Assembly: GCA_949358305.1 (NCBI GenBank)
Contig: OX442323.1
Coordinates: 9,052,001-9,116,000 of the forward strand
DNA length: 64,000 nucleotides
Source of the DNA: Strigamia acuminata
Lineage: Eukaryota; Arthropoda; Chilopoda; Geophilomorpha; Linotaeniidae
Direction: 5' to 3'
This document shows, one piece after another, positions 12,093-26,700 of the stretch; positions within the stretch are counted from its first letter, which is position 1; each line of letters starts with the position of its first letter. The notes under the pieces were generated by a model. The model was not told the origin of the DNA, did no database searches, and saw only the letters and a list, made by a program, of their open reading frames with translations. Position numbers and translations under genes: made by a program.

Positions 12093-14783
12093 TCACTCGT
12101 CCTCGTTTTTTAATTTCTTTAAAAGAATTTCCGCCGCTGCAAACGTTTTCTGTTTTAATGTTTTCTGAGCTGGTTTTAAAATCTTCTTTAATTTTTCTAC
12201 GACGCTTTCGATACCCGTCTCCATTAATCTGCAAGAAATAAATTCAATTTAGTTCCAAAAAAATCAATCCTCAATTTGATTTGATAAAACGTACCGAATT
12301 AAGATAAATGTTCCTCGATTGCAGTTCATCCAATCCAAAAGATTTTTCGGTTCAATCTCCGAAACCAATTTCTCGCAGAACAAGTTTCCGCATTTCCCGT
12401 CCGCCATTTTGTCGTATTTCAACAACTTCTTCAAAAACATATGACCGACCGCGTGGTCAATTATGTGCGAATTAGTCTCATCATCGGCACAAAACGGCTC
12501 CGACGCTATCGATACAACGCTTTCCAAACTTTTATCCCGAAATTCTGCATTCAAAAAAATAAAATAAATAAATAATTAAAAAAAAAATTCATTATTTCAC
12601 TTCAAGCGCGTAAATTGTTCGTAAACCTCAGCAAGACTAATCAAAAATCACAAAATCTTCAATAAAGACAATTTATCATCACGGGTTCACAAATTCCCAC
12701 GACTTAAAGCGCACAATTTCCAATTTCATACCTGGAACGTGTCTCAAAACAGCTTGCGCGACCTGCACCGTATTTACATTAAACAAAACTTCTCTGGGGT
12801 TTTTAACGAAGAAATTGGCAATAGTTGGCGCAATACCATCCAATAGTTGTTTCTGACGAACTGCTCGATCTTTCTTACTAAAATAAACATTAAATCAGTT
12901 AATTTTCAACTCGTTTTTGCAAACAAAACGCACCTTATCGTGTTTGCGTCGCCTTCCTTGAGGATATCGATTATTCCGGGCGAAGTATAATCCGTATCTC
13001 GGCCGGCTAACAAATATAACAGCACTTTTTTCCCTTCCGGATCGAAAAGAATGTCCCGAAAATTTGTTATTATTTCCTACAATCATTTGGTAAATTTAAT
13101 TTAGGTAATTTGGTTAATTTGAGCGTTTTTTTACCGAGATTATAATTTTCTGGACCAATTCGGTGTCGTCGAGACAGTCGAAAATGGCCAATAAAACGAT
13201 ATGGCCTTGTTTTTCTTTGCAAATCTTCGTCACGTTCATTTTAAAGCTTTTGACGATCACTTTTCGAATTTTAGCCGAACCGTGCCACACGCATTTCAAC
13301 GCCACTCTGCTGCCGTCGCGCGTGTGCAGAATCTGAACCACGCTCAGTTTAATCGTCTCGATCATTTCCTACCAACAAATTTCAGATTAGAACCGTCAAA
13401 TTATCAAGCAAAAATCCATTTTCACAAACATTTCGATCGGTTTCGTTGCAATGTTCCAAGTAATCCAACAAAACCTTGTGTATAAGACTGTAATAGATGA
13501 CCGATCTAGAGAAATATTTTTAAAATATTTACAATTTTTTTTTAAATTAGTAAATGTTTACTTTTCAACGATGTCCATGAGTGTTTTTTTCATAAATTCC
13601 AAGATGACTCTCCGTTTGATTGGATCTTTCATGATTTCGGCAAACGGTTGGTCCCCATCAAGCTTTAATCACATTTAAATTAAATTATTGCCAAATTATT
13701 CCAATATTATTTACTTACTTTATATAATTTGTAACTACCGTAAAATGGCTCGACCATTAGTTTCCTTTGCAGTGTACTCGCATGTTCATTGAAAGCCGCC
13801 TCAACCACCGCAGCAGCTTCCTATCCATTTTCAAAAAAATAAAAAACAACATTTAATAATTTAGCCCAAAAAATCTCTCTAGATTAATTTTCTCACGGTG
13901 TGCTTCATTAACCGAACGACATCTTTCGTCAAAACGGTGATAACGTGCGTTTTTTGTTCCTTTTTCCTAAAAAATCAATCAATTTGTAACATTTTCCGAC
14001 TTGTAAACGCAATGTGTAAATTACCCATGATTCATAAGTGATATAACATAAAATTTCGCGTATTTCGACTGAGCCATTTTTACAATCTCGCCCTTCAATT
14101 CGTCAAAAACCGCATCTTTAATATGAACAGGTCCAAGCGACATCAAACACTCGATCACTCGCGACGTGTCGTGGGCATAAACCAACTGAAAACAACAAAT
14201 TTTAACACAAAATGAGTCAACGCCACAAAAAAGTCATTTTAAACCGCTCAAATACCTGAGTCGAGTGACCTTTGATCACATTAAACAACTCGTCGGCATT
14301 TTCGGTGATTTTATCTTTGTTTTTCGTGTTCCTCAATTTTTCCCAGATTTGCTTCGCTTTTGTAATAATTTCGTAATTATTTTTCGCAGCCTTGTAGAAA
14401 GCTTTGCGCTCCTTTTTCTTCTCGGGGACTTTCGGTTTGGTCGATGAATCTTTGGATTTAGCTCCAAATTTAGGCTTAATCTTGTCTTTTTTAATCGATT
14501 TGGATTTGTGCGAGACTTTGTTTAATTCCGTTTTTTCCTCCGCAGTGTTTGGTGGAAAGGATACTGCTTTCTTTTCTTGTTTATCCTGAATTTCGGGTTT
14601 GTGTTTCAACGCTGATTTCAGTCGTTTGGGATTCGGAATATTTTCATCTTCGTTGACCTAAGAAAGAAACACGTGGTTAAAAAAAATGTCAAGTATATTC
14701 AATTTTAAGCTTACGTTAGAGGGGGTTTTGATTTTTGATGGCGATCCGTCTTGTTTCGTCTTTGATTTCCGTTTTGTCGTCAT
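12093..14783 (-). CDS. PUM3: Pumilio homolog 3 (Puf-A / Puf6-type RNA-binding protein)
   Basis: Nucleolar Puf-repeat protein of the PUM3/Puf6 group, linked to ribosome biogenesis and nucleic-acid binding. About eleven short exons. The start chosen is MTTKRKSKTK at 14783. The N-terminal ~120 residues are Lys-rich and disordered. They are followed by the family segment KNNYEIITKAKQIWEKLR and repeats with AHDTSRVIECL, HTRDGSRVALKCVWHGS, RKVIVKSFK and FDCLDDTELVQKIIIS. The end EILLKKLKNEDE closes at the stop codon 12093. These strings line up with vertebrate PUM3. The promoter is probably shared with or near that of the divergent adenylate kinase gene 1 kb upstream. Confidence 0.93.
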
Positions 14784-16805
<2,022 letters not shown>

Positions 16806-17200
16806 ATGATTTAATATTCGTTCGTGCGGGTGTCATAATAATAGAATTGTAATTCAAAGACTTTTCTAGAACCAGTAAAATGTAACCATCATTCCAGAAA
16901 AATCTAAAACTGCCGTTTATTTTTTGTATATTATCTACGAAATATTTTTAGACCAGATGTATACCGTCATGTTGTTTATCTATCGACACGCCATCGAGTG
17001 TCAAAATATTTTTGTAATCCGGGTAACTGCTGTTAAGTTAGATAATAAAATTATATAAAAAAATACCTTTTTCTTTAATCTCCAATTTGATTTTTGCTTA
17101 AAAAATAATTTCTACACGTTTTTAACCGTTATTTTACACGATCTCGGCCATCCACACTCATTTATTGATTTAAAAACGACAAATTTCCGGATTTGTTTCT
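16806..17200. other. 3' intergenic between AK3 and ATG4
   Basis: The AK3 and ATG4 genes converge here. The stretch is AT-rich with AATAAA-like polyadenylation signals on both strands (for example aataaaatta near 17044). No coding sequence is seen. Confidence 0.6.
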
Positions 17201-19515
17201 TCACAACACGACAAATTCTTCGTCGGAATCGAATTCGGATCCCAAGTCACTTTCCGTTCGATAATCGGGACAAACGAACATTTCGTCTCTGATCTGACAG
17301 TCAACGTTGCTGTTTTCGTTCGTGCCTTCCGCGACGACGAACACCGGGTACTCGACGCTCGCCGAATGTCGGAATTTCACCTACAAGCCACGAATTTCTA
17401 TTATTCATCAAAAAAATAATAAAAAATTTATTTTTTTATAAAAACCTCCGTAGAAAGCTTGACGAAGGCATCGAAGTCGGTCCTCGAAGCGCAGTAAAAA
17501 CCGACCGTGCAACTCGGATCCATGCGTGAAAAAGACATTTTTCTTGGTGACATGCAATGGAACGATTGTAAAGGAAAATCGTGCGCGGAAACCTCGACAA
17601 CTTCTTGACAATAATGAGGATCGAGGTGAATTAATTTGTCATCTTTGAAAAGAAGAATTACAAATTAGTCTAAAAATTAGTTTTTGATAATAAGTGTCGT
17701 CACCTTGGTAACCGACGAAATATAAAGAATGTTTCGGCCGGCCGCCGATGATGCCGATGCAATTAGGGGCAGATAAAAAATAGCTGACGCAGAAAGTGTA
17801 AACATGATTGAATGATTCGCCGCCGAGACGTAAAGGAACAAATATAACAACGCCTCGCCACACGTCACCTCCAACAGACGAACCCGTGCAAAGCTTCAAC
17901 ACGTCGCCTTTGTAAACTAGAAAATTGAACAAAAATTAAAGAAAAAAATTAAAAAATTGAAGAAAAAATTGAAAAATTGAAGAAAAAATTGAAAAATTGA
18001 AGAAAAAATTGAAAAATTAAAGAAAAAATTGAAAATTTGAAGAAAAAATTGAAAATTTAAAGAAAAAATTGAAAAATTGAAGAAAAAATTGAAAATTTGA
18101 AGAAAAGAAAGAAAAAATTGAAAAATTAATTGAAAAATTGAAGAAAAAATTGAAAAATCGAAGAAAAAATTGAAAAATGAAAGAAAAAATTGAAAAATTG
18201 AAGAAAAAATTGAAAAATTGAAGAAAAAATTGGAAAATTGAAGAAAAAAGTGATAAATTAAAGAAAAAATTGAAAAATTCGAGAAAAAATTGAAAAATTT
18301 AAGAAAAAATTGAAAAATTTTAAAAAAAAATTGAAAATTTCAAGAAAAAATTCAAAATTTTAACATTTAATTCAAAAATTGATAAACCCAATTACCCGTG
18401 CAATCCTGAGCGACATAAATATGTAAACCCTCCAACAACGGGTGATTACTTCCAGCATTTTCAATCGCGTGTCTAAAAAAGAAATAAATCAATAATTTAT
18501 ATTCAAACTTTTTCAAAATTTCTCATTTCTACCTCATAATATGCGCGACCGAAGCCGGCCCGTACCAATCCCCGGCCTTTTTGCCCATACTTTTGCCAAT
18601 GGCGACCAAATGGTGCAGAGCAAACGGACTTTTCTCGTCCATCGTATCTCCAAACCACCGAACAATCTGTCGATGCATTTCGTTCAGATCCGGCGTCTGT
18701 GTCTCCGGTTTGTATCTCCAACCTAAATCAAATTAAATAAAAAATCGCAAAAGCAACAATTTAGATTCCAACCTCTCCCCATGAAATGCCGGACGAGTCC
18801 TTCGGCCAACAACATCTGACCACTCCGCAACATGCACCCCCAGCCGCAATCGGTCGTCAAACTCGATCCGTCCAACTCCTGAAACTCTCGTCGATAAGTC
18901 AGCCAAATACGTGAGTAGAAATCGATTTGAAAGTCGCGAAAAACACTTCCCACGTCCCCACCAACGGCCGCGTCTGGGCAAAGTTCCGGTTTTTGATGAT
19001 ACGGATGACCCAGTAACCAAATCGCCGAGTCCCGACTGAAGTTCGTCTTCAATTTCACCGCCCAACCTAAAAAAATAAAAAATATTTAACATTTTGGCAT
19101 TTTTCGGACAATTTTTCTCACCATATTTCATGTTATTCCACATGGAAATGAACTTCGTCTTCATTTTGTCGGACGAGTGGTCATTTGCGCCGTTTGTTTG
19201 CGATTTTTTTTCTTTTTTTTTGGGATTTTCTCGCGAAAACCAAGACTTTAAGTTGATTTTCGGTCTGCCGTCCTCCGCCGTGTCGTCGCGGCTCCGAGAA
19301 GTCCGCGGGCCGTCGAGGACGAACGTCGGGGTCGGATCCTGTCCGGGAAGTTGCGGGTAGAGCGACGAGGTCATCATTCGGCTTTGGTTCGCAACGCCCA
19401 ATGTGTAGTTCCAGAAGCCCGAATCCATTTGTGCGGTTACCGGTTGGGCGCCGTAGGACTGATCGCTGACATTTTGCAACTCTACTCTTCGATTATTTCC
19501 GAGTCTGCCAGACAT
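17201..19515 (-). CDS. ATG4: Cysteine protease ATG4 (autophagin), C/D type
   Basis: Protease that processes Atg8/LC3-family proteins before lipidation and removes the lipid afterwards, in autophagy. The start [10 protein letters not shown] is at 19515. About 110 disordered, Ser/Thr-rich residues precede the peptidase C54 domain. The catalytic Cys lies in [14 protein letters not shown] and the Asp/His pair in HLDPHY. Other family strings are [36 protein letters not shown] and [13 protein letters not shown]. The acidic tail ends DSDEEFVVL, which contains an EEFVVL sequence resembling an LC3-interacting motif. One intron (about 17920-18394) is expanded by a minisatellite. The long N-terminal extension favours ATG4C/D over A/B. 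The start codon is 545 bp from that of the divergent MINDY gene. Confidence 0.93.
17935..18372. repeat. Intronic minisatellite in ATG4
   Basis: About 20 or more imperfect copies of a ~20-base A-rich unit, gaaaaattgaagaaaaaatt, fill almost the whole of one ATG4 intron. This intron is about 475 nt whereas neighbouring introns are 50-100 nt. The frames open through it encode only Glu/Lys/Asn/Phe-type noise and are not coding. Confidence 0.92.
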
Positions 19516-20060
19516 GGAGATTAATCAAAAACATAGCGCCGCCATTGCTCGTGTTCAATTGGGCGCATGACCGGAAATTAAAAGTGGTTTATTTTGTTTT
19601 TAAATAGAAATTTAATTTGTTGGTTATTTCTTTAAAAGTGATGTTTCGAAATAAATGACGAGGTAAAAATTTAATTAGATTTTGTAATTTACGATGCTAC
19701 GACTCGTGTGTGATCACATGCTTAATCCAAGATGGCCGACGGATGTTGGTTTGAGAGTGAAATCGAAATTTCGTGATCTGATTTGTTGCGACGAAGCAGT
19801 GAAACGGGGAAATTGAAGCTCAGCAGTCAACCAGCCGTTCTCCTTGCGTGCAAAACACTTTCCCGACGTGAATTAATAACTATAATTTTGTATTTCCATG
19901 AGTCATAACGCGATTATCGGATAAAAGGTGTTGTCTGTGAACTCAATCAATCCGGAGTGATTTCAATCAACCCAGAGGTGATTAATCGTATTTCCTATCT
20001 GTCGCCACAAATTCCTTATTAAACGAAGTAAATTTCACGTAGGTTGTAGCCGGTGTCAAA

Positions 20061-22059
20061 ATGACGGAAGTGCCGCCGACGAATCCGATGGATTCCGACT
20101 CGAAATCGATTCCAGCGTCGACTTTGCCCGAATCTGGAGATTTCCAGAACAATTCCGACACCGAGACCGAAACCAAGACACGTAAAATTTAAATTTAACC
20201 CCGATTAAATGAATTGTGCATTAAAAAATTGACATTTTTGCAGCCACGAGCGAAAAAACGAGCGAAACCGCCGCGTTAGAAGAGAAAAATGAAATCAAAA
20301 TTGATTACATTGACCTGCCAGAAGAAGCGGTTGTGGAGCTGAAAGACGAGATATCTTCGTGCGAAGTTAAAATGGAGGTGGAGGTGTCGGAAGAGAAGAA
20401 CGATGCGAATTCGTCGTCGACGAGTGTCGCGCTGTCGGAGTCCGAGTGCGGTCAAGGCGATAGGCACGCGCGGGCGAGCACGTCGGCCGCACGCTCGCCG
20501 TCGCCCGAATTGTCAGTGTATCACGTCAAGTGGATTAAATGGAAAGAAAACAAAACTGCTATCATTACGCAGAATGCGAACGGCCCGTGTCCTCTCATAG
20601 CAATCATGAACGTGTTGATTTTGAAGGGAAAAGTTCACTTGCCGTCGATGATCGAGATGATCACGGCGAGCCAGTTAGTCGAGTATTTGGGCGACACAAT
20701 TTTTAATTATGCACCTCAGGTAAAAACCGACAAAAATCACAAAAATGAAAAATTAATTGAAAAAAAATTGGGGAAAAAAGGAAAAAATTGATTAAAATAC
20801 GAACAAATTGATTAAAATGTGTTTTTGGAATTCTAGAACGTTCCTGAGGCCACACAGCTCAATTACGAGCAAAATATGCACGACGCGATGGCCGTTTTCC
20901 CCAAATTGCAGACGGGGTTAGACGTGAATGTCAAATTTACGGGGTAAAAAGCGGTAAAATGGTAATTTTGATGTAATTATTAATTATTGGTATTGTTTTG
21001 CAGGGTTAGCGATTTTGAATACACCCCCGAATGTATTATATTCGATCTGTTAAACATCCAGCTTTTCCACGGGTGGTTGGTGGACCCACAAAACGAAGAG
21101 ACGGTCCTCGCCGTCGGGAGTTTGAGTTACAACCAACTCGTGGAGAAAATCATCACGGATAAAGCGTCGGCGGATCCGGACGTTGTGACCAAAGCGTTAA
21201 TAGCCGAATCGTTCCTCGAACGAACCGCATCTCAATTAACTTATCACGGTCTGTGCGAGTTGAACACGGCGCTGAAAAAAGACGAACTCGGCGTTTTATT
21301 TCGAAATAATCATTTTAGTATGATCTACAAACACAAGGTCAAGGTCAAACCAATTGAAATGAATTGAAATTTATTTATTTATTTAATTTATTCATGTTTT
21401 ATGTTGTTGCTTTTATTTCGCGCAGAATGAATTATTTCAATTGGTCACGGATCAAGGGTTTCTGACCGAGAGTAGCGTCGTGTGGGAAACGCTTTCCAAC
21501 ATCGACGGCGACGGGCAGTTCGTCGATTGTCATTTCGTCACTGTTCCGCCGAAAGTGTCCTCCTGCACCATGCTTCCTGCCCTGGCTCCCTCGGAGCAGC
21601 AAATTGACCAAGAGTAAATGCAGTAAAACGACATTTAACAATTTTTGATGTTTAAATTAAAATTTTTTCATTTTTCCAAGCTATTTGGTGGCGCTGTCGC
21701 TACAAGACGATCAAAGAAGACACGAAGAACAAGAAGCAGCTTGGAAGGAGTACAAAGAAAAGCAATTGGGAGTGTGCGAAGCCGTTACCGAGTGCGTTTG
21801 TTTTGAAAAGAATATTTGTGTTGAAATTTGAATTGGTTTTGGTTGTAGCGAGGAGTTGGCGCGGAGAATAGAGCAAGAGGAACGCGAGTTACAGACGGAC
21901 GGCGCTTCGCGAAGCGCACCCGCGTCCGTTCCTCCAACGAACGAACGTCCTGTCGAGCCGAAAAAGAAAAGCGACGTAATTTTTGTTTGTTTGAGAGAAA
22001 AAATTGAAATTTAATTGATTTTGATTTGTTGTTGTTTTTTTTCAGTGCGTAATTCTGTG
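20061..22059 (+). CDS. MINDY2: Lys48-specific deubiquitinase MINDY-1/2 (FAM63)
   Basis: Deubiquitinase that trims Lys48-linked polyubiquitin. Eight exons: 20061-20181, 20244-20719, 20837-20943, 21004-21337, 21426-21613, 21681-21791, 21849-21975 and 22045-22059, total 492 residues. About 120 acidic, disordered residues precede the catalytic domain. The catalytic Gln and Cys lie in TQNANGPCPLIAIMN and the His in FRNNHFSMIYKHK. The C-terminal part has paired ubiquitin-interacting helices (YLVALSLQDDQ, and a Glu-rich coiled segment). The final 15-base exon encodes only CVIL and the stop, a CaaX prenylation box of the geranylgeranyl type. MINDY1 and MINDY2 are not distinguished here; length is close to MINDY1. 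Confidence 0.92.
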
Positions 22060-23738
22060 ATAAATCGGATGTGGCAAATTGTTTGTATAGGTTAAAGCAA
22101 GTACATATGTGGAATAATTACGCGATTATAATTGCATTATTATTATTATATACAGAATTTAATTTAATTTAATTCGCTGGGTAAATAATTTGCGCTTCTA
22201 GATTTCGAATTCTTTTAAAAAGTGTATAAATATATAATAATTAATATCATTATGAGGAAACATATTTGTATAATTGCTCGGATGTATTTCGAGTTTGATC
22301 TTGATCTTGGTGTTTTGTTTTTCTTGTTTTTTCTTTTGTTTTTTTGTTTGTTTTTCCTTCTAAATTATGAAAAATGGCACAAATTTCTACAATGACTCGT
22401 GGCTGGGAAGGGAGAATGACCTGTGATCATGGTTTTAATTTATCTCAAGTCACTGCCATTGGAAAATAGAAAGAAATTGATTAAAATAAATATATGTATA
22501 AGTGAAAAGAGTTTTTCATTCTGTTCGTGCCAATGTCGTTTCTGCTGTACAAATATTTCAATTAGCTTTTAGTCGTGTTTGTATTTGTGGCTATAATAGT
22601 TTTCGCTGATTTCCCGAATCTTGGCTCAGGGACTGATAAAGATTTCAACGAATTTTTAATTTATTCTTTTCTTCTTTTCTTTTGGAACGTGGCCTTAAAT
22701 GAGACATTGGTTTGTGCCTTCTACAAAAGCTTATACGAGTCGTTTTTGTTCTTGAAATGTAATAAAAGTAGAAGTTCTTGTTGATTTTTGTTCGTTTGTT
22801 TTAATTTGAGGGCAGATCGCAGCATCGAGGGCATCCCACAAAAGTAGGCGGGCCACCCAAGTACGACCTGGACCCCTGCAAAAATTAATTAGCCGTCAAT
22901 GTTGTGGCATAACCGCACCATCACGTGCAATTTATATTTTCCTTACTCATTAGTTTAAGGCACGACGAGAAGTGGGCAGAATTCGGTGGTGACGTTATGG
23001 TTTGTTTGAAAGTACAATGGTGCGTCGGAGGTTTCGGTCGGAAATTAATTTTTGTTTATTGTAATCTATTTATTTTTATTTTCTATTGTTGTGTGTGGGT
23101 ATAAGGTTTATTTATTTCTTTAGTTTAAAGTAGAATTTTGTTTGGTTAATGATTTTGAATGGATAAATACGAAAAACAAAGAATCTAAACAACGACCAAC
23201 GCTTTGCTGCTACCTAGTGTCAAAACTTAGAACCATAGATTTAAAACGCTTCTGTTGTAAATAAATGAATTAAAACACCCGTAATAACTTTTTTTTTTTT
23301 TTATTATTATTTTTTTAATGTGAGATAAAATTGATGAAGATCAAGAAACCATTTATTTTTATTTCTAAATAATTTTGGATTTGATCCAACTTTAAATCAG
23401 CAAAATTTAAAAAATAAAAAATTAAAAAAAAAATTAGAAAATCCAACAAACAAGACGATAAAATTCTTCACACTCTAGAAAATGCCTTTATAATTCGCCT
23501 TTTCCTTTCCCAGTCCGTTAATTTGCATTCTGCCCCTGCGGCCTGCAGAGAGTGAAACTTACATGCATTACGTAGTTGCACAGGTGCGCCAATCACACGC
23601 GTGCTTATCGCTGCCTCTCGCATGAGAAGTTGTCAGTCAACCCTTTGTCTGATCAGAGATCAGTGGCCTATGAGATACGAAAGCGAGCAAATTGTTGTGG
23701 ATACCAGAAAATTTCATCCATTCTAAAACTTCTTCACG
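22060..23738. other. Intergenic: MINDY 3' UTR and unexplained GC-balanced patch
   Basis: The first ~450 bp are AT-rich with several AATAAA-like signals and probably form the MINDY 3' UTR. From about 22810 to 23030 the sequence is noticeably less AT-rich and shows splice-like signals on the minus strand (see findings). From 23520 to 23738 the composition again fits a promoter or 5' leader of the next gene. No feature is certain. Confidence 0.45.
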
Positions 23739-26700
23739 ATGACTTCGATCCAACAAACGACGCTTCTGCCACTGATGATATTCCTCGCTATTTTCACTCG
23801 CACCAACGCTCGTAAGTTTAATTTATTTAATCATTTTAAATTTAGACAAAAAAGATAGAAAAGTTTACAGAAAGTAGCAAAACCGCAAAAATGTAGTTAA
23901 CTTTATTTTATTTTCTCTCCAAATCATTTTTTCAACTTTTTTCGTTAAAGTTTCGATTCGTTCGTTGGATTTTAGCATAAAAAGCAAATAAATACAGGTC
24001 ATGAGTAGTGCCCGATTAAGGAAACCAAACCAGTACTCGTTCGTAATGAGGACTCAAGTTTTAAATTCTGAATTGCTAATAAGAGCGACCGGAAGAAACT
24101 TTATTTTTTAAAAGACGAGAAAAAGCGAAACAAAAGTACGAAACCAAGCGCGCGCTTTCGGATACGAATCTACGGACGTCGATAAGAAACAATCGAAGAA
24201 TAAATTTGACGATCAAGAGAAAAGGGCACGAGTAAATGTTGCAAAACCCCCTTAAGGCCAGGCCACTGACTTTTCTCAAATTCCGACCAATTGACCTCCG
24301 AAATTTACAAATGCCAGAATAAAAGTGTTAACGATCTGCGATGAACCTTTGTGATGATGAAACATCAATGCGCGAATTGTAACGTTTCTTCAAACACAAT
24401 TTCTCATTATTAGTCGAGAAAATTGACACCTTTGTCACGGGTCAAGTTCAAAATGTTCGCTTTTTTGTGTCCTGCTTTTATTTCGCCCAATTAATTAATA
24501 ATTTTACAAAAAAACATCATTAAAAAGGGATTAATTTCCTTTTTTTCTCAATAGTGACGCTTTGTTTTCCTTAATCTCTTTGTAATTGGGAGCAGGAATG
24601 CACTGTGAGCAATTCTAAAGACAGTTATTATGAAATTTTTGGATAACTGTTGATGGAATTGATGATTTGGCCTTCCCGTGTCCATAAAAATATGTGGATT
24701 TGGAGGCCGTGCAATCGAGTGACCTTCTATCGACAAATTGTCCCACTTGGGACCTTCAGTCCCATTAAAGGTGTGAATACTCGTTTTGTATTGATTAAAA
24801 GAATGTTTTATTTTGTTTTGTTTTATCGGTTTACAAATTTTCTCTTTTCCGCTATCAACGGGCCATGAACTATGAAGGACTTCCTAAGTCTTCTCTTATT
24901 GGTTGGTTTAATTCAAAGACAGGAAGTTGTTGGGTCTAGTAAATTTCTAGTGTGTATAGAAATTAAAACAATAGATTTTTGTATAAAGTTCAATTTTATT
25001 ATTATTATTATTTTTATGCTTAAATAATTTATGAAAATGTTTATCGATCAAGTATGCATGATGGCCTCGTTTGATTTAAGGCGTGTCCTCTGATGAGGAC
25101 ATCAAGAAGTTGTTCTCCACCCAGATTCATATAAGAAGTAAATAAATAAATAAACGAGGAAGTGTCGCACTGATTTGACCTAGAAAACATTTTGTTGACA
25201 AACTCATTGCACTGGAAAATGAAAAATACTTGGAAATGTATAAAAATGTCGCGCGATGGGAATGATTTGTTTATTGAACGACGAGCGTGCAATTCTGTCT
25301 TTTTATTTGTTTTTTTGTCTTTGTGTGCGATTTTGATTTCAGCGTGAATCGCGTGAGCTCAACATATTGCAAATGCGTTTCTGCGGTTTTTGGTTCCATC
25401 AAACAACCAAGGACAAAAGACAATAGTTAATAACCGAGCGAGAGCTTCGTTCTGAAGTTTAACTACATGTTTATTGTTCAATTAAGGCCAAAAGGGCATT
25501 TGCAGTTAAATCAACAATAAGCGTGAGTGATGAGAGTTTTTTGAGTAAAATGTGAAATCCATGTTTGGTTTCTTTTCACTATTCTTGTGTGTTTTGTATA
25601 TAACTTGCTGATTATGTTCTTCCTGTTCAACCGGTTTTGCTTGCTTAACCCCACGATTTTTGTTGCTTACCCCTGTCTTCTTCGAGTGAACTAGTTCCAA
25701 ACTCATATTAAATGTTGAATAAAAAAATGCAGAAAAAGTAAAGAGATTTTTTTGTGGGATAAATATTTATATTTGTCAGGAAGGAAATGGGTTCATTATC
25801 CCTGCAGTGTAGTGTGTGTGTTGACTCTTGGTGAAAATCACAAAGTAAATACATTACCGGTTTTCTTTATTGTCATTGGTTTGGATAACCTAATTCTCAG
25901 AGATCAATGTGAGGTAATAGAAGAATTTTTTCTGTATTCTTCGGAAGTTAGAAACGATTGTCACGCAATATCTTGCAATAACTTCGTTATGATATTTAAA
26001 TTATATTTAGAAGTGGATTGTCGATGCAAATTGTGCTACTTGCGGCAGGATGTAAGATCGTGGATTTTCAATAATATTTACAATTCAAATTTTCCGTATT
26101 AATTTTCAACTTGGAAATGTTTGGAAATTTACCTTTTTTTTCCAGTGTTAAATGTTCGTGTTCTCGTTGCAGAATTCAATTTCAATGAGAATCAGACGGA
26201 AACTTCTTCACCCGCAGAAAATTCCACAGAAACGATGATATCAAGTGAGAAGAAACATTATGAAATAACCAGTTTAGAGTCGTGAAAAATGTCGTAAAAA
26301 CGTTTATTTCTTTCTTTCTTTTATTACCCACCATTCTTTCAGCTGAGTCAGACCTGAATAAGTCAATGTCAACATCAGCATCCGCTGCATCAACAACAAC
26401 TTTAGGAGCAATTTTAATGAATGGGTCAGGATTTCAACCACAAAACCCCAGTATACCATCTACTGGTCAGTTTCCCTCTCAGAATGGTCAATTTCCCCCT
26501 CCACAGTCTGGACAATTCCCCCCTCCACAGTCTGGACAATTCCCCCCTCCACCAGGTCATTTTCCAAATAGTCAATTCCCAAATGGCCAATTCCCAAATG
26601 GCCAATTCCCAAATGGCCAATTCCCAAATGGCCAATTCCCAAATAATCAATTCCCAAATGGCCAATTCCAAGGTGGCCAATTCCCAAGTGGTCAATTCCC

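Noticed and set aside
25752..26102. 116-codon open frame in the first intron of the secreted gene
   Set aside because: It starts without an ATG, shows no recognisable motif and does not join neighbouring exons in phase.
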